From contig UQJV01000022.1 in NCBI GenBank assembly GCA_900541475.1, positions 1 through 31,384 of the forward strand: a stretch of 31,384 nt of DNA, read 5' to 3'. The DNA is from an uncultured Collinsella sp. Its GTDB lineage: Bacteria > Actinomycetota > Coriobacteriia > Coriobacteriales > Coriobacteriaceae. The notes below the pieces were generated by a model. It was not told where the DNA came from and did not search any database. It worked only from the letters and a program-made list of their open reading frames with translations. Below are positions 16,163 to 23,022 of the stretch, in pieces (position 1 is the first letter of the stretch; the number at the start of each line of letters is the position of its first letter). The position numbers and the translations under genes were made by a program.

Positions 16163-17494
16163 CTACAGGGCCTCGAGTGCGGCGGCGATACGCTTCATGG
16201 CGGCGTCGGCAGCGGTTTGGTCGGGGGCTTCGGCCAAAACGCGAATCACCGACTCGGTTCCGCTCTTGCGCACCAGCACGCGGCCCTCACCCGCCAGCGA
16301 CGCCTCAGCCTCGGCGATGGCGTTCTGTACGCCCATGTTCTCGAGCGCGGCATCCTTGTCGGCCACGCGCACGGCAATCTGCGCCTGCGGCAGCAGCTTG
16401 CACGGAGCCGTGAGTTGCGAGAGCGTCTCGCGCTCGGCGCGAATCACTTCCATCACACGCAGCGAGGTCATAATGCCGTCGCCCGTGCGCTCGATATCGC
16501 CAAAGATCGTATGGCCCGTTTGCTCGCCGCCCAGGCTGTAGCCGCCCTCGCGCATCTTGGCGTACACGTGGCGGTCGCCCACGCCGCTGGTCACGGTGCT
16601 CAGACCGGCAAGCTCCAGCGACTTGACCAGGCCAAAGTTGCTGGCGATCGTCGGCACCACGGTACCGCCCGAAAGTCGCCCGTGCTTGTTCAGGTACACA
16701 CCGCACACGTACAGGATCTGGTCGCCGTCGACCACGCGGCCGCGCTCGTCCACGGCCAGGCAGCGGTCGGCATCGCCGTCGTAGGCAAAGCCCACGTCCA
16801 GCCCCTGCTCCACCACGTGGCGCTGCAGGCGCTCCATATGCGTGGAGCCACAATCCACATTGATGTTAAAACCATCGGGCGCGGCATTGATTACGCGCAC
16901 ATCGGCGCCCAGTGCGTCGAACACCGGCTTGGCCACCGAGGAAGCCGAGCCGTTAGCGCAGTCGATGCCGATCTTGACGCCCTGCAGCGAAAAGTTCGCG
17001 CTTGCGATGAGCGAGGCAATATAGCGGTTGCGACCCTGCATGTAGTCCACCGTGGCGCCGATGTGGTTGCCCGTTGCCAGCGGAACTTCGTTCTTGCCAT
17101 CGATGTAATCCTCGATGAGCTCCAGCACATCCTCGTCCATCTTAAAGCCGTCGCTGTTGACGAGCTTAATACCGTTATCGCAAAACGGGTTATGGCTCGC
17201 GCTGATCATGATGCCGCAATCGAAGCAGCCCTCCACGGTCTGATGCGCCACGCCCGGCGTCGGGATCACGTGCAGCATGTAGGCGTCCGCGCCGCTCGCG
17301 ACCAAGCCGCTCACCAGCGCCGCCTCGAACATATAGCTCGAGCGACGCGTGTCCTTGCCCACGATCACGCGTGCCTTGCGCTCGCGGTTGGCACCGTAAT
17401 ACCAGCCCACAAAGCGGCCGATCTTATAAGCGTGCTCTACCGTCAGTCCAACGTTGGCCTCACCGCGAAAGCCGTCGGTGCCAAAGTACTTCAT
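16163..17494 (-). CDS. glmM: phosphoglucosamine mutase
   Basis: 443 aa, usual length; interconverts glucosamine-6-phosphate and glucosamine-1-phosphate for UDP-GlcNAc and cell-wall synthesis. KYFGTDGFRGEAN at the N-terminus, phosphoserine loop ISASHNP with Ser100 as the phosphorylated residue, Mg-binding DGDADR near 240, sugar-binding GEQTGH, and the C-terminal phosphate-binding VRKSGTESVIRV. The start has GAGAGG upstream. It lies 81 bp downstream of the EamA exporter on the same strand and may share its transcript. Confidence 0.96.
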   Translation of the reverse strand: MKYFGTDGFRGEANVGLTVEHAYKIGRFVGWYYGANRERKARVIVGKDTRRSSYMFEAALVSGLVASGADAYMLHVIPTPGVAHQTVEGCFDCGIMISASHNPFCDNGIKLVNSDGFKMDEDVLELIEDYIDGKNEVPLATGNHIGATVDYMQGRNRYIASLIASANFSLQGVKIGIDCANGSASSVAKPVFDALGADVRVINAAPDGFNINVDCGSTHMERLQRHVVEQGLDVGFAYDGDADRCLAVDERGRVVDGDQILYVCGVYLNKHGRLSGGTVVPTIASNFGLVKSLELAGLSTVTSGVGDRHVYAKMREGGYSLGGEQTGHTIFGDIERTGDGIMTSLRVMEVIRAERETLSQLTAPCKLLPQAQIAVRVADKDAALENMGVQNAIAEAEASLAGEGRVLVRKSGTESVIRVLAEAPDQTAADAAMKRIAAALEAL

Positions 17495-17575
17495 AAGAGA
17501 TCCTCTCTATAGACAAAGGCGCGCCGCCAAAGCAACGCGCCGCCGGCCTATTATCCTTTAAAGCAACCGCAGGGG

Positions 17576-18598
17576 CTACACCGTGAGGAACATCATCACG
17601 ATGATCATGGCAAAGCCGATAAGATCGGTCGGCAAAAACACCGTGCCCAGCATAACGGCACTCGTGATGGTAGCCGAGATCGGCTCCACGGTTCCGATCA
17701 AGCTCGCACGCACCGAGCCGATGTCCTTGACGCCCTGCATATAGAGCATGTACGCCAAAAACGAGCCCACGACCACAAACACCGCGAGCGCCTCGACGCC
17801 GGCGGCATCGAGCGTCGGCATATGGGCCCAAGGCTGCACGATGGTGCAGGTGATGATACCAGCCGTGAGCATGGCTGAGCCCGTAACGATGGGACTGCCG
17901 TATTCGGGCAGAATCTTGGCGGGAATCACCGCCATGCAGGCGGCGCTCACCGCGCACATAAGACCCGCCACCAGACCGAGCGGCGAGATGCTCAGGCTCG
18001 TGGGGTCGCCGCCGGTGGCGATCAAAAACGTGCCGCCAAGGGCCAGGCCGATACCGATAACCTCGCGCATGCGCGGTTTGCGGCGATCGGTGATGCAGGT
18101 ATATCCCATGATGATGACCAGCTGCAGGCACTGAAGGACCGTCGCGGTCCCGGCGTTGGTCAGGCGCACGGCCGAAAGATAGCAAAACTGGTTGAACAGC
18201 AGGCCAAAGGCGGTAAAGAGCAACAGCTGCTTGCGGTCGGTCGGCGTCGTCCAAAGCTTGACCAGGCGCGCACGGTCGCGCGCGACGACCACGACCATAA
18301 AGAGCAGGCCGGCAAGAATCTGGCGCACGCTCATGAGCCACAGCGTATCGACATGGTAGGTATCGAACAGAAAGCTCGCGCTGGTGCCCGAGAAGCCCCA
18401 AAACGAGCCACCCACGAGCGTAGCCAACACGCCCAACGCCATCTTGCGCGACGACGCATCGTTGAGGCGGTCGCGCCATGCACGGCGGGTGCTGCGGCTG
18501 AGCTCATCGGTGCCCTCGGGCACATCAATGTTCGATATATCGGTCATCGGCACCGAAGCCCCTGCGCCTTCGACCTGCTCGACACACTCTTTGCTCAT
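17576..18598 (-). CDS. EamA/DMT-family transporter
   Basis: 340 aa. After a ~50-residue polar N-terminus (long for the family) there are about ten hydrophobic segments in two EamA repeats: the first begins near GVLATLVGGSFWGFSG, the second near PLGLVAGLMCAVSAACMAV. The second repeat ends with SLIGTVEPISATITSAVMLG, a typical EamA helix 9 (EP motif). Family members export metabolites or amino acids; the substrate cannot be deduced. Start supported by GGGGGAG before the ATG. Upstream of glmM on the same strand, with no strong terminator between them. Confidence 0.88.
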   Translation of the reverse strand: MSKECVEQVEGAGASVPMTDISNIDVPEGTDELSRSTRRAWRDRLNDASSRKMALGVLATLVGGSFWGFSGTSASFLFDTYHVDTLWLMSVRQILAGLLFMVVVVARDRARLVKLWTTPTDRKQLLLFTAFGLLFNQFCYLSAVRLTNAGTATVLQCLQLVIIMGYTCITDRRKPRMREVIGIGLALGGTFLIATGGDPTSLSISPLGLVAGLMCAVSAACMAVIPAKILPEYGSPIVTGSAMLTAGIITCTIVQPWAHMPTLDAAGVEALAVFVVVGSFLAYMLYMQGVKDIGSVRASLIGTVEPISATITSAVMLGTVFLPTDLIGFAMIIVMMFLTV

Positions 18599-18829
18599 CC
18601 CACTCCCCCGAAACAGTCTGGAAGCAATTCGGCTTACCTTACCACGGCGAAGGCACCAGCTGGAGGCTTGTCCGCTTATCGGTAGGACAATTCCTTAGGC
18701 GTCTTTCCATAGCTCGATACCGCAATGGCCTTGCATTATGCGACAGCCAAATCGCGGCAGCAGGCTCTTTTGAAATGGATATGGCAAAGCCCCCGAATTC
18801 CACAATGTAAGCGATTTTTAAAAATGTTC

Positions 18830-18858
18830 TTGCCACCGAGTTCAGGCTCCGTTATATT
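18830..18858 (+). promoter_or_regulatory. promoter of tRNA-Val
   Basis: TTGCCA (18830-18835), 17-bp spacer, TATATT (18853-18858); the mature tRNA begins 30 bp downstream of the -10. Confidence 0.75.
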
Positions 18859-18887
18859 ATCACTTGCGCACTTGCGCACCCTTGATC

Positions 18888-18962
18888 GGGCGTTTAGCTC
18901 AGGGGGAGAGCGCTTCCCTGACACGGAAGAGGTCAGAAGTTCAAATCTTCTAACGCCCACCA
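18888..18962 (+). tRNA. tRNA-Val (anticodon GAC)
   Basis: A full cloverleaf can be folded by hand: acceptor GGGCGTT/AACGCCC, D-arm GCTC/GAGC, anticodon arm CTTCC-CTGACAC-GGAAG with GAC at 18920-18922, T-arm AGAAG-TTCAAAT-CTTCT, discriminator A, and an encoded CCA end. It reads GUC and GUU valine codons. The genes to its right look accessory. Confidence 0.97.
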
Positions 18963-19297
18963 AATGTTCGCAGCTCAGAGGCTATGTACTCTGAGCTGTT
19001 TTGTTTTATGTCGCCAAATCCGCTGGCAGCTCCAACCGTCATCGCAACGTAGCATCAATTCACCTGACGAATGGCAGCCAAACAAATTCAATACCCCAAC
19101 ATCAACAATAGCCAGGCACAAAACTGCGCCGCAAGCTGCCCCAACCGCCCAACTGGCCAAAAGCCGACCATCTACTTGCCGATCTATCCATCGGCATAAC
19201 CAATCAGTCCGCACCGCAACTTCTCAGCAAAACGCCGCGATGTCTGCGCCCTGCGGTATCCTTGAGCCACTTGCACCTGCAGCACCAAGGAGCCGCC
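18963..19297. other. gene-free stretch after tRNA-Val
   Basis: Apart from the tRNA terminator (18971-19006) and a possible TATCCT -10 at 19257-19262 for the next gene, no structure or coding frame was recognised. No repeat of the tRNA 3' end (attachment site) was noticed. Confidence 0.4.
18971..19006 (+). terminator. Rho-independent terminator of tRNA-Val
   Basis: CAGCTCAGAG (18971-18980) pairs perfectly with CTCTGAGCTG (18989-18998) around an 8-nt loop, followed by TTTTGTTTT. Confidence 0.93.
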
Positions 19298-19984
19298 ATG
19301 CGCACCGAGCTCGATGTCCCCTTTTCGCACAAAGAAGAAGCCAAGGCGCTGGGCGCCAAATGGGACCGGACCAAGAAGATCTGGTATGTACCCAGCGGCG
19401 TCAACCCCGAGCCCTTTGCCGAGTGGCTGCCCGGTGTTGACCGATCCGACCCCTCAGCGCCGTATATATATCTAGTACTGGGCAAGCGCGAGTGCTGGAA
19501 GTGTCACAAAGAGACCTCGGTCGCGGCCTTCGGCATTCCCTATCGAACCGATAACGACGAGAGCATCGCCATCGCGCACGCGCCCAACGAAGCTGGGCAC
19601 ATCGCCATCGACACGGCCAACGCCAACGCACTCGCCATCGTGCCCGTTCTCGGCTGCGTGCCGGGCGAGATCCGCGACTACCTTCATAAGCGCTGCGGCT
19701 ACAAGCCCGTAGGCGCGCGAGCCTCCAAAGCCCCGTCGCTCGGCAACACGTGCACCAGTTGCGACGCGCTGCAAGGCAGCCGCTATCTGTTCGAGGAGCC
19801 CTCGTCCCCGTTTGCCCTCACTGCCATCAACAAGCTGCCGGCACTGGAGTTTGTACGCGTCGAAGTTGCCGGCGTCTTTGGCGTCCCGGCCACGCGCACC
19901 GACTTTGACCAGGCGCTCTTTACCTGGGCACGCGACCATCACGCCAAGTTTCACAAGCAACTCGGTGAGGGGATTTATTTGTAG
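19298..19984 (+). CDS. DUF5710-domain protein with CxxC pairs
   Basis: 228 aa from ATG 19298, preceded by AAGGAG at 5-base spacing; the frame also opens 12 codons earlier but without a ribosome-binding site. Residues 1-45 (RTELDVPFSHKEEAKALGA, then WD, KKIWYVP and FAEWL) match the DUF5710 pattern, a small domain often attached to DNA primases and other mobile-element proteins. Two CxxC pairs (Cys66/Cys69 and Cys152/Cys155) could form a split zinc ribbon. The rest is not recognised. It ends in TAG; the same frame then continues open into a methyltransferase remnant. A DNA-related accessory role is only inferred. Confidence 0.7.
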   Translation: MRTELDVPFSHKEEAKALGAKWDRTKKIWYVPSGVNPEPFAEWLPGVDRSDPSAPYIYLVLGKRECWKCHKETSVAAFGIPYRTDNDESIAIAHAPNEAGHIAIDTANANALAIVPVLGCVPGEIRDYLHKRCGYKPVGARASKAPSLGNTCTSCDALQGSRYLFEEPSSPFALTAINKLPALEFVRVEVAGVFGVPATRTDFDQALFTWARDHHAKFHKQLGEGIYL

Positions 19985-20347
19985 GGGCAACATCGAGGTA
20001 TCGAGGAGCAGGAGCTCGATCGTCAAACAATCAAAAAGACAGGCTTTACGTACACGTATTCCGAGGGTGCCATGAGCTTCCCGGATGCTACCGATAAACC
20101 GAGCCGCACCATCCTCACAGGCGAAGGCGGCACGGGCGCCAGCCGTTTTAAGCATGTCATTGAGTGCCCCGACGGCCGTTTCCGCCGCCTTGTTCCCGAC
20201 GAGCTCGATCAGCTCCAAGGATTCCCGAAAGGCTGGACCAATACCGGCATGACCGACGGCCATCGAGCCTTCTGCATGGGCAACGCACTCGTCACCGGCG
20301 TACCCCATCGCATTGGCGAAGCTATGGTCGAAGTGTACGGCCTCTAA
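19985..20347 (+). pseudogene. C-terminal remnant of a C5-cytosine DNA methyltransferase
   Basis: The frame directly after the DUF5710 stop encodes ~120 residues: KKTGFTYTYSEGAM, FPDATDKPSRTILTGEGG, SRFKHVI, then RRLVPDELDQLQGFPKGW and FCMGNALVTGVPHRIGEAM. This is the end of the target-recognition region plus motifs IX and X of type II C5 methyltransferases. Motifs I (SAM binding), IV (PC catalytic loop), VI and VIII are absent, so it cannot methylate DNA by itself. The only ATG is at 20072, inside the conserved part and without a strong ribosome-binding site, so a truncated gene is more likely than a small functional one. It suggests a decayed restriction-modification locus. Confidence 0.75.
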
Positions 20348-20409
20348 GGCAAGTAATCCGGAGCCGGCAGTTCACGCTGTCGACCCCGTTTTTCCACCCC
20401 ACTCCCCTG

Positions 20410-20415
20410 TATACT
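20410..20415 (+). promoter_or_regulatory. candidate -10 for the 20473 gene
   Basis: TATACT directly preceded by TG, 58 bp before the start codon. No good -35. Confidence 0.35.
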
Positions 20416-20472
20416 GATGTAGCACGTGTTTCATCCGGGCTTGTTGGGCCGGATTGTTCATGGGAGGGTCTT

Positions 20473-20964
20473 ATGGCTGCTTCGAATCCGCCTAAGGGGA
20501 GCGTTTCTTCTTCGTCCATCAAGCCGGTAACGCGCAAGGCCGTGCGTTGCCAGCGCGAGGTCGCTTGGCTTGTCACGCAGGCGGCGGGCAGGCTTGTGGC
20601 GACCACTCAGGACGTCAATGCGCCTACGCCGAGCTTTGTGTTAGCGACGGCGCTGGATTTTGTGCGCCAATTGGAGCTTGCCGAACAGGATGCCAGCGGC
20701 CACCTCGACTACCAAAATGTTATGGCGCCCGACCTGCAAACGTTCTGCCACATGGCCAAGTTGCCCGCCGCGCCCAATGCGCTTTCGGACGCAGGCTACA
20801 TGTTTACGCTTTCGGGCGCGGACCTTATCCGCGACATCTATGCATACTGCAGCGAGCTCGCCGAACGCCACGTCTTTGACGCGGCTGAAGTCAAACCGGG
20901 ATATGTCATCAAGCTGGTTCTTAGGCTGTTCTTGATGGACGGGTTCGAGGCCATGCCGGCGTAA
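20473..20964 (+). CDS. hypothetical protein, 163 aa
   Basis: Not recognised. The ATG at 20473 has GGGAGGG seven bases upstream and defines the start; the frame is open further upstream, but that part overlaps the methyltransferase remnant. The protein is soluble: a Ser/Lys-rich N-terminus (1-25), then mostly helical (predicted by eye), with FVLATALDFVRQLELAEQD (~55-73) and DIYAYCSELAERHVF (~121-135). No membrane segment or signal peptide. It lies alone between the remnant and a convergent regulator and shares a hairpin downstream. Codon use resembles the neighbouring genes. Confidence 0.7.
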   Translation: MAASNPPKGSVSSSSIKPVTRKAVRCQREVAWLVTQAAGRLVATTQDVNAPTPSFVLATALDFVRQLELAEQDASGHLDYQNVMAPDLQTFCHMAKLPAAPNALSDAGYMFTLSGADLIRDIYAYCSELAERHVFDAAEVKPGYVIKLVLRLFLMDGFEAMPA

Positions 20965-21010
20965 GCCGAGTCTTTAGCATCACCGTCGACTGAGCAACAA
21001 CCGCTTTATC

Positions 21011-21059
21011 TTAGTGGGCGCCAATTGAGGGTCGATTATTGGTTCGCCTCGTCCACTAA
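21011..21059. terminator. hairpin between convergent genes
   Basis: TTAGTGG (21011-21017) pairs with CCACTAA (21053-21059), with inner GCG/CGC and CCAAT/ATTGG pairs. It sits between the 20473 gene and the convergent regulator, so it may end transcription in both directions. U-tracts are weak. Confidence 0.5.
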
Positions 21060-21064
21060 CGCAT

Positions 21065-22531
21065 TTATTCCACGCGCTCTGACAATCGATACTTGCGGTT
21101 GCGGCTCGTCGCCGGCGCCGTGGGCTCAAGCTCGCCTTGAGCAATGAGCGCGTTGACGCGCGACCTAACCTGGGAAATTGTAAGCCCCGTGCGTTCTGCC
21201 AGCTCACGCGTCCCCAGCTCGCCGTAGTGTTTGAGTGCCGTCACAATTAAGCCCCCGCCATGATCGACCGGCTCGATCTTTGAACGGTAAAGTACGACCT
21301 TGAACCGATCGAACCCCGGGCAGAACAGGGGCTCGGCCAGACCATGTGCGCGCATGGCATCGATCATCATCGGGATGCCCGAGCCATTGCCCTCAGCCGG
21401 CGAACCTGCGCCATCCGGCAGCGGGACAATCGACATGAGTTTCACGAGCGTCGCGTTACGGCATCGGGAGCTGCCGTCAAACAAGTTCTCGCGAGTCTTT
21501 CCCCCGTAAAGGCCGCCAGGATTCGTCACCTCGACACGATCGTCAAAGACGTCGACGGCAATCGATTGTCCACAGAACCGATCCCCGTATTCTCGATGGA
21601 TTACGGCGTTGGCGATTGCCTCGCGCAGAACCTCCTCGGGAATCTCCAGCGAGTCGACACGCGAGACGCCTTGGACGGTCGAGGTTCGCCGCAAATTCTT
21701 GGCGACGGCCGCGACAGCATCCGAGATCATCTCGCCCAACGTTCCCTCACAGATTGTGTGGTCCATGAACCTCAGCGACCCCGCCGTGCCTTTCCGGGTC
21801 CCCGCATAGACAGCCATGTCGATAAAGAGCTTGGGATAAAACTGCTGAGGGTAGGTGCCCGCAACTAGGAGTCCAGCCTTGGTGACATTGCCCTGGGAAT
21901 CAAGGAAATTTAGGCGCTCCAGCTTCGTTTGTTTGTCCGGCGCGCCGCGCATTGCCCGGGGCGTCAACGAGAAAGCCCGGTCTATCGTACGGTCGACCAG
22001 CGTCTCGTCGAGATCGTCCGCGCCCGCGCCCACCACCGCGTCGCGATCGCTCGGAGTCGCTCGACCGTATGACGCCAATGCGAGCACCTCGGTCGATGAA
22101 AGCGGCACATCTTTGTCATCGATGCGCTTGTAGCTGCCACCCTGGGCGCCCCGCTCTATGACATAGCAAGGCTTGCTCGACGGGTCGAGCTCCTCAATCG
22201 TGATGACCAGAACCATGGTGCCCTGGAGCTCCACGCGCTCAATGGTGTATTTGGGCGGATTGGCCAGCTTTCCGCGACCGCCGGCATCGCCCATGCCTGA
22301 CACAAATTGGTTGAGCACTTTCTCGGTCTCGAAGTTCTCAACCGGGACAAAACCTGCGCGCTCACTCACTCCGAGCACGATGATTCCGCCGGCAGTGTTC
22401 GCGAATGCGCTCACCGTTTCCCACACGTCGCGGGAAAGCGTCGTGGCGCTCTCCTTCACTTCGACGTTAAGATCATCCGAGCCCATACGCCTTAAAGACT
22501 CAAGCAGACCGGTCAGCTCGTTTTCGTTCAT
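21065..22531 (-). CDS. AlbA_2/Schlafen-type ATP-binding transcriptional regulator
   Basis: 488 aa from ATG 22531 (AAAGGA seven bases upstream); a GTG two codons earlier would sit too close to the ribosome-binding site. Residues ~10-140 form an AlbA_2 (Schlafen AAA_4) domain, with EVKES and ANTAGGIIVLGV. Residues ~290-410 resemble the GHKL-like ATP-binding domain of this family: REAIANAVIHREYG (N-box-like), VTNPGGLYGG and GSGIPMMIDAM. The C-terminal ~60 residues are a winged helix (TRELAERTGLTISQVRSRV). Such proteins are thought to be ATP-dependent or stress-linked transcription regulators, often in accessory regions. A cluster of GAGAGAY boxes directly upstream may be its own operator. Divergent from the M16C peptidase. 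Confidence 0.85.
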   Translation of the reverse strand: MNENELTGLLESLRRMGSDDLNVEVKESATTLSRDVWETVSAFANTAGGIIVLGVSERAGFVPVENFETEKVLNQFVSGMGDAGGRGKLANPPKYTIERVELQGTMVLVITIEELDPSSKPCYVIERGAQGGSYKRIDDKDVPLSSTEVLALASYGRATPSDRDAVVGAGADDLDETLVDRTIDRAFSLTPRAMRGAPDKQTKLERLNFLDSQGNVTKAGLLVAGTYPQQFYPKLFIDMAVYAGTRKGTAGSLRFMDHTICEGTLGEMISDAVAAVAKNLRRTSTVQGVSRVDSLEIPEEVLREAIANAVIHREYGDRFCGQSIAVDVFDDRVEVTNPGGLYGGKTRENLFDGSSRCRNATLVKLMSIVPLPDGAGSPAEGNGSGIPMMIDAMRAHGLAEPLFCPGFDRFKVVLYRSKIEPVDHGGGLIVTALKHYGELGTRELAERTGLTISQVRSRVNALIAQGELEPTAPATSRNRKYRLSERVE

Positions 22532-22584
22532 CTGCACGTCCTTTCGCTCGGTCCTGCGGAGAATGCCGCGGATAGATTTCCCTC

Positions 22585-22675
22585 GTCTCTCAGTTATCTC
22601 TCGTAATTATCTCTCATCTATCTCTCTCATCTTCCTGTCATCTCTCATATTAGAGACGAATGAGAGACGAGAGAT
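22585..22675. promoter_or_regulatory. cluster of eight RTCTCTC-type boxes upstream of the AlbA_2 regulator
   Basis: On the plus strand RTCTCTC occurs at 22585, 22596, 22609, 22620 and 22640 (spacings 11, 13, 11, 20). On the minus strand it occurs as GAGAGAY or a one-base variant at 22651, 22662 and 22669. Near one-turn spacing on one face suggests cooperative binding. A minus-strand GATAAT (22606-22611) inside the cluster could be the -10 of the regulator gene, consistent with autorepression. Confidence 0.6.
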
Positions 22676-22690
22676 ACGCGAGTGATGGAC

Positions 22691-22886
22691 GAACGAGGAT
22701 TTTCGGACGGTCGGATATCGAGAGTGGATATTTGGACGGTTTTTGGGGCTTTTGCGGCAGATTCCGTCCAAATATCCACTCTCGTTCAATTTGCGTCCAA
22801 ATATCCACTCTCGTCAGTCCGATTTTCCACGCCCGTTCGGTCGGCGTCCGAAAATCCACGCTCGTGTGTCCGAATTTCCACTCTCG
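22691..22886 (+). repeat. modular 19-bp repeat element, copy A
   Basis: Seven 19-bp units near GTCCRAAWATCCACKCTCG. Two are inverted (22691-22708 partial, 22719-22737) and five direct (starts 22766, 22795, 22817, 22846, 22868). Direct starts are spaced 29, 22, 29, 22; the two inverted units are also 29 apart. The innermost inverted and direct units form a perfect 21-bp stem. It lies between the divergent AlbA_2 regulator and M16C peptidase. The frame of the M16C gene is open through it, but the sequence is clearly repeat-driven, not protein. Confidence 0.85.
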
Positions 22887-22964
22887 TTCGACAGGCGACC
22901 AGGACGCATCGACTTCCCATCGGCATAACCGCCAGTTCGCCGCAGAGCCGCGGCCCCATATGGG

Positions 22965-22970
22965 TATACT
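22965..22970 (+). promoter_or_regulatory. candidate -10 of the M16C peptidase gene
   Basis: TATACT, 53 bp before the start codon and ~80 bp after repeat element A. No clear -35. Confidence 0.45.
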
Positions 22971-23022
22971 CTCGAGGATTCGACTCGATTCGCCCCCGCT
23001 GGGGCGCCAAAGGAGACTGCAT

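Noticed and set aside
18862..18880. Tandem ACTTGCGC repeat before tRNA-Val
   Set aside because: Only two 8-bp copies between promoter and tRNA; probably the transcribed leader, no further support.
20164..20472. Upstream extension of the 163-aa orphan
   Set aside because: It overlaps the methyltransferase remnant in another frame, and the ATG at 20473 has a strong GGGAGGG site.
22691..22886. CRISPR array
   Set aside because: Units are 19 bp, imperfect, partly inverted, and separated by only 3 or 10 nt, far too short for spacers; no cas genes are nearby.
22660..23022. N-terminal extension of the M16C peptidase
   Set aside because: The frame is open but runs through the repeat element, gives low-complexity peptide, and the ATG at 23023 has a strong AAAGGAG site and starts the conserved domain.
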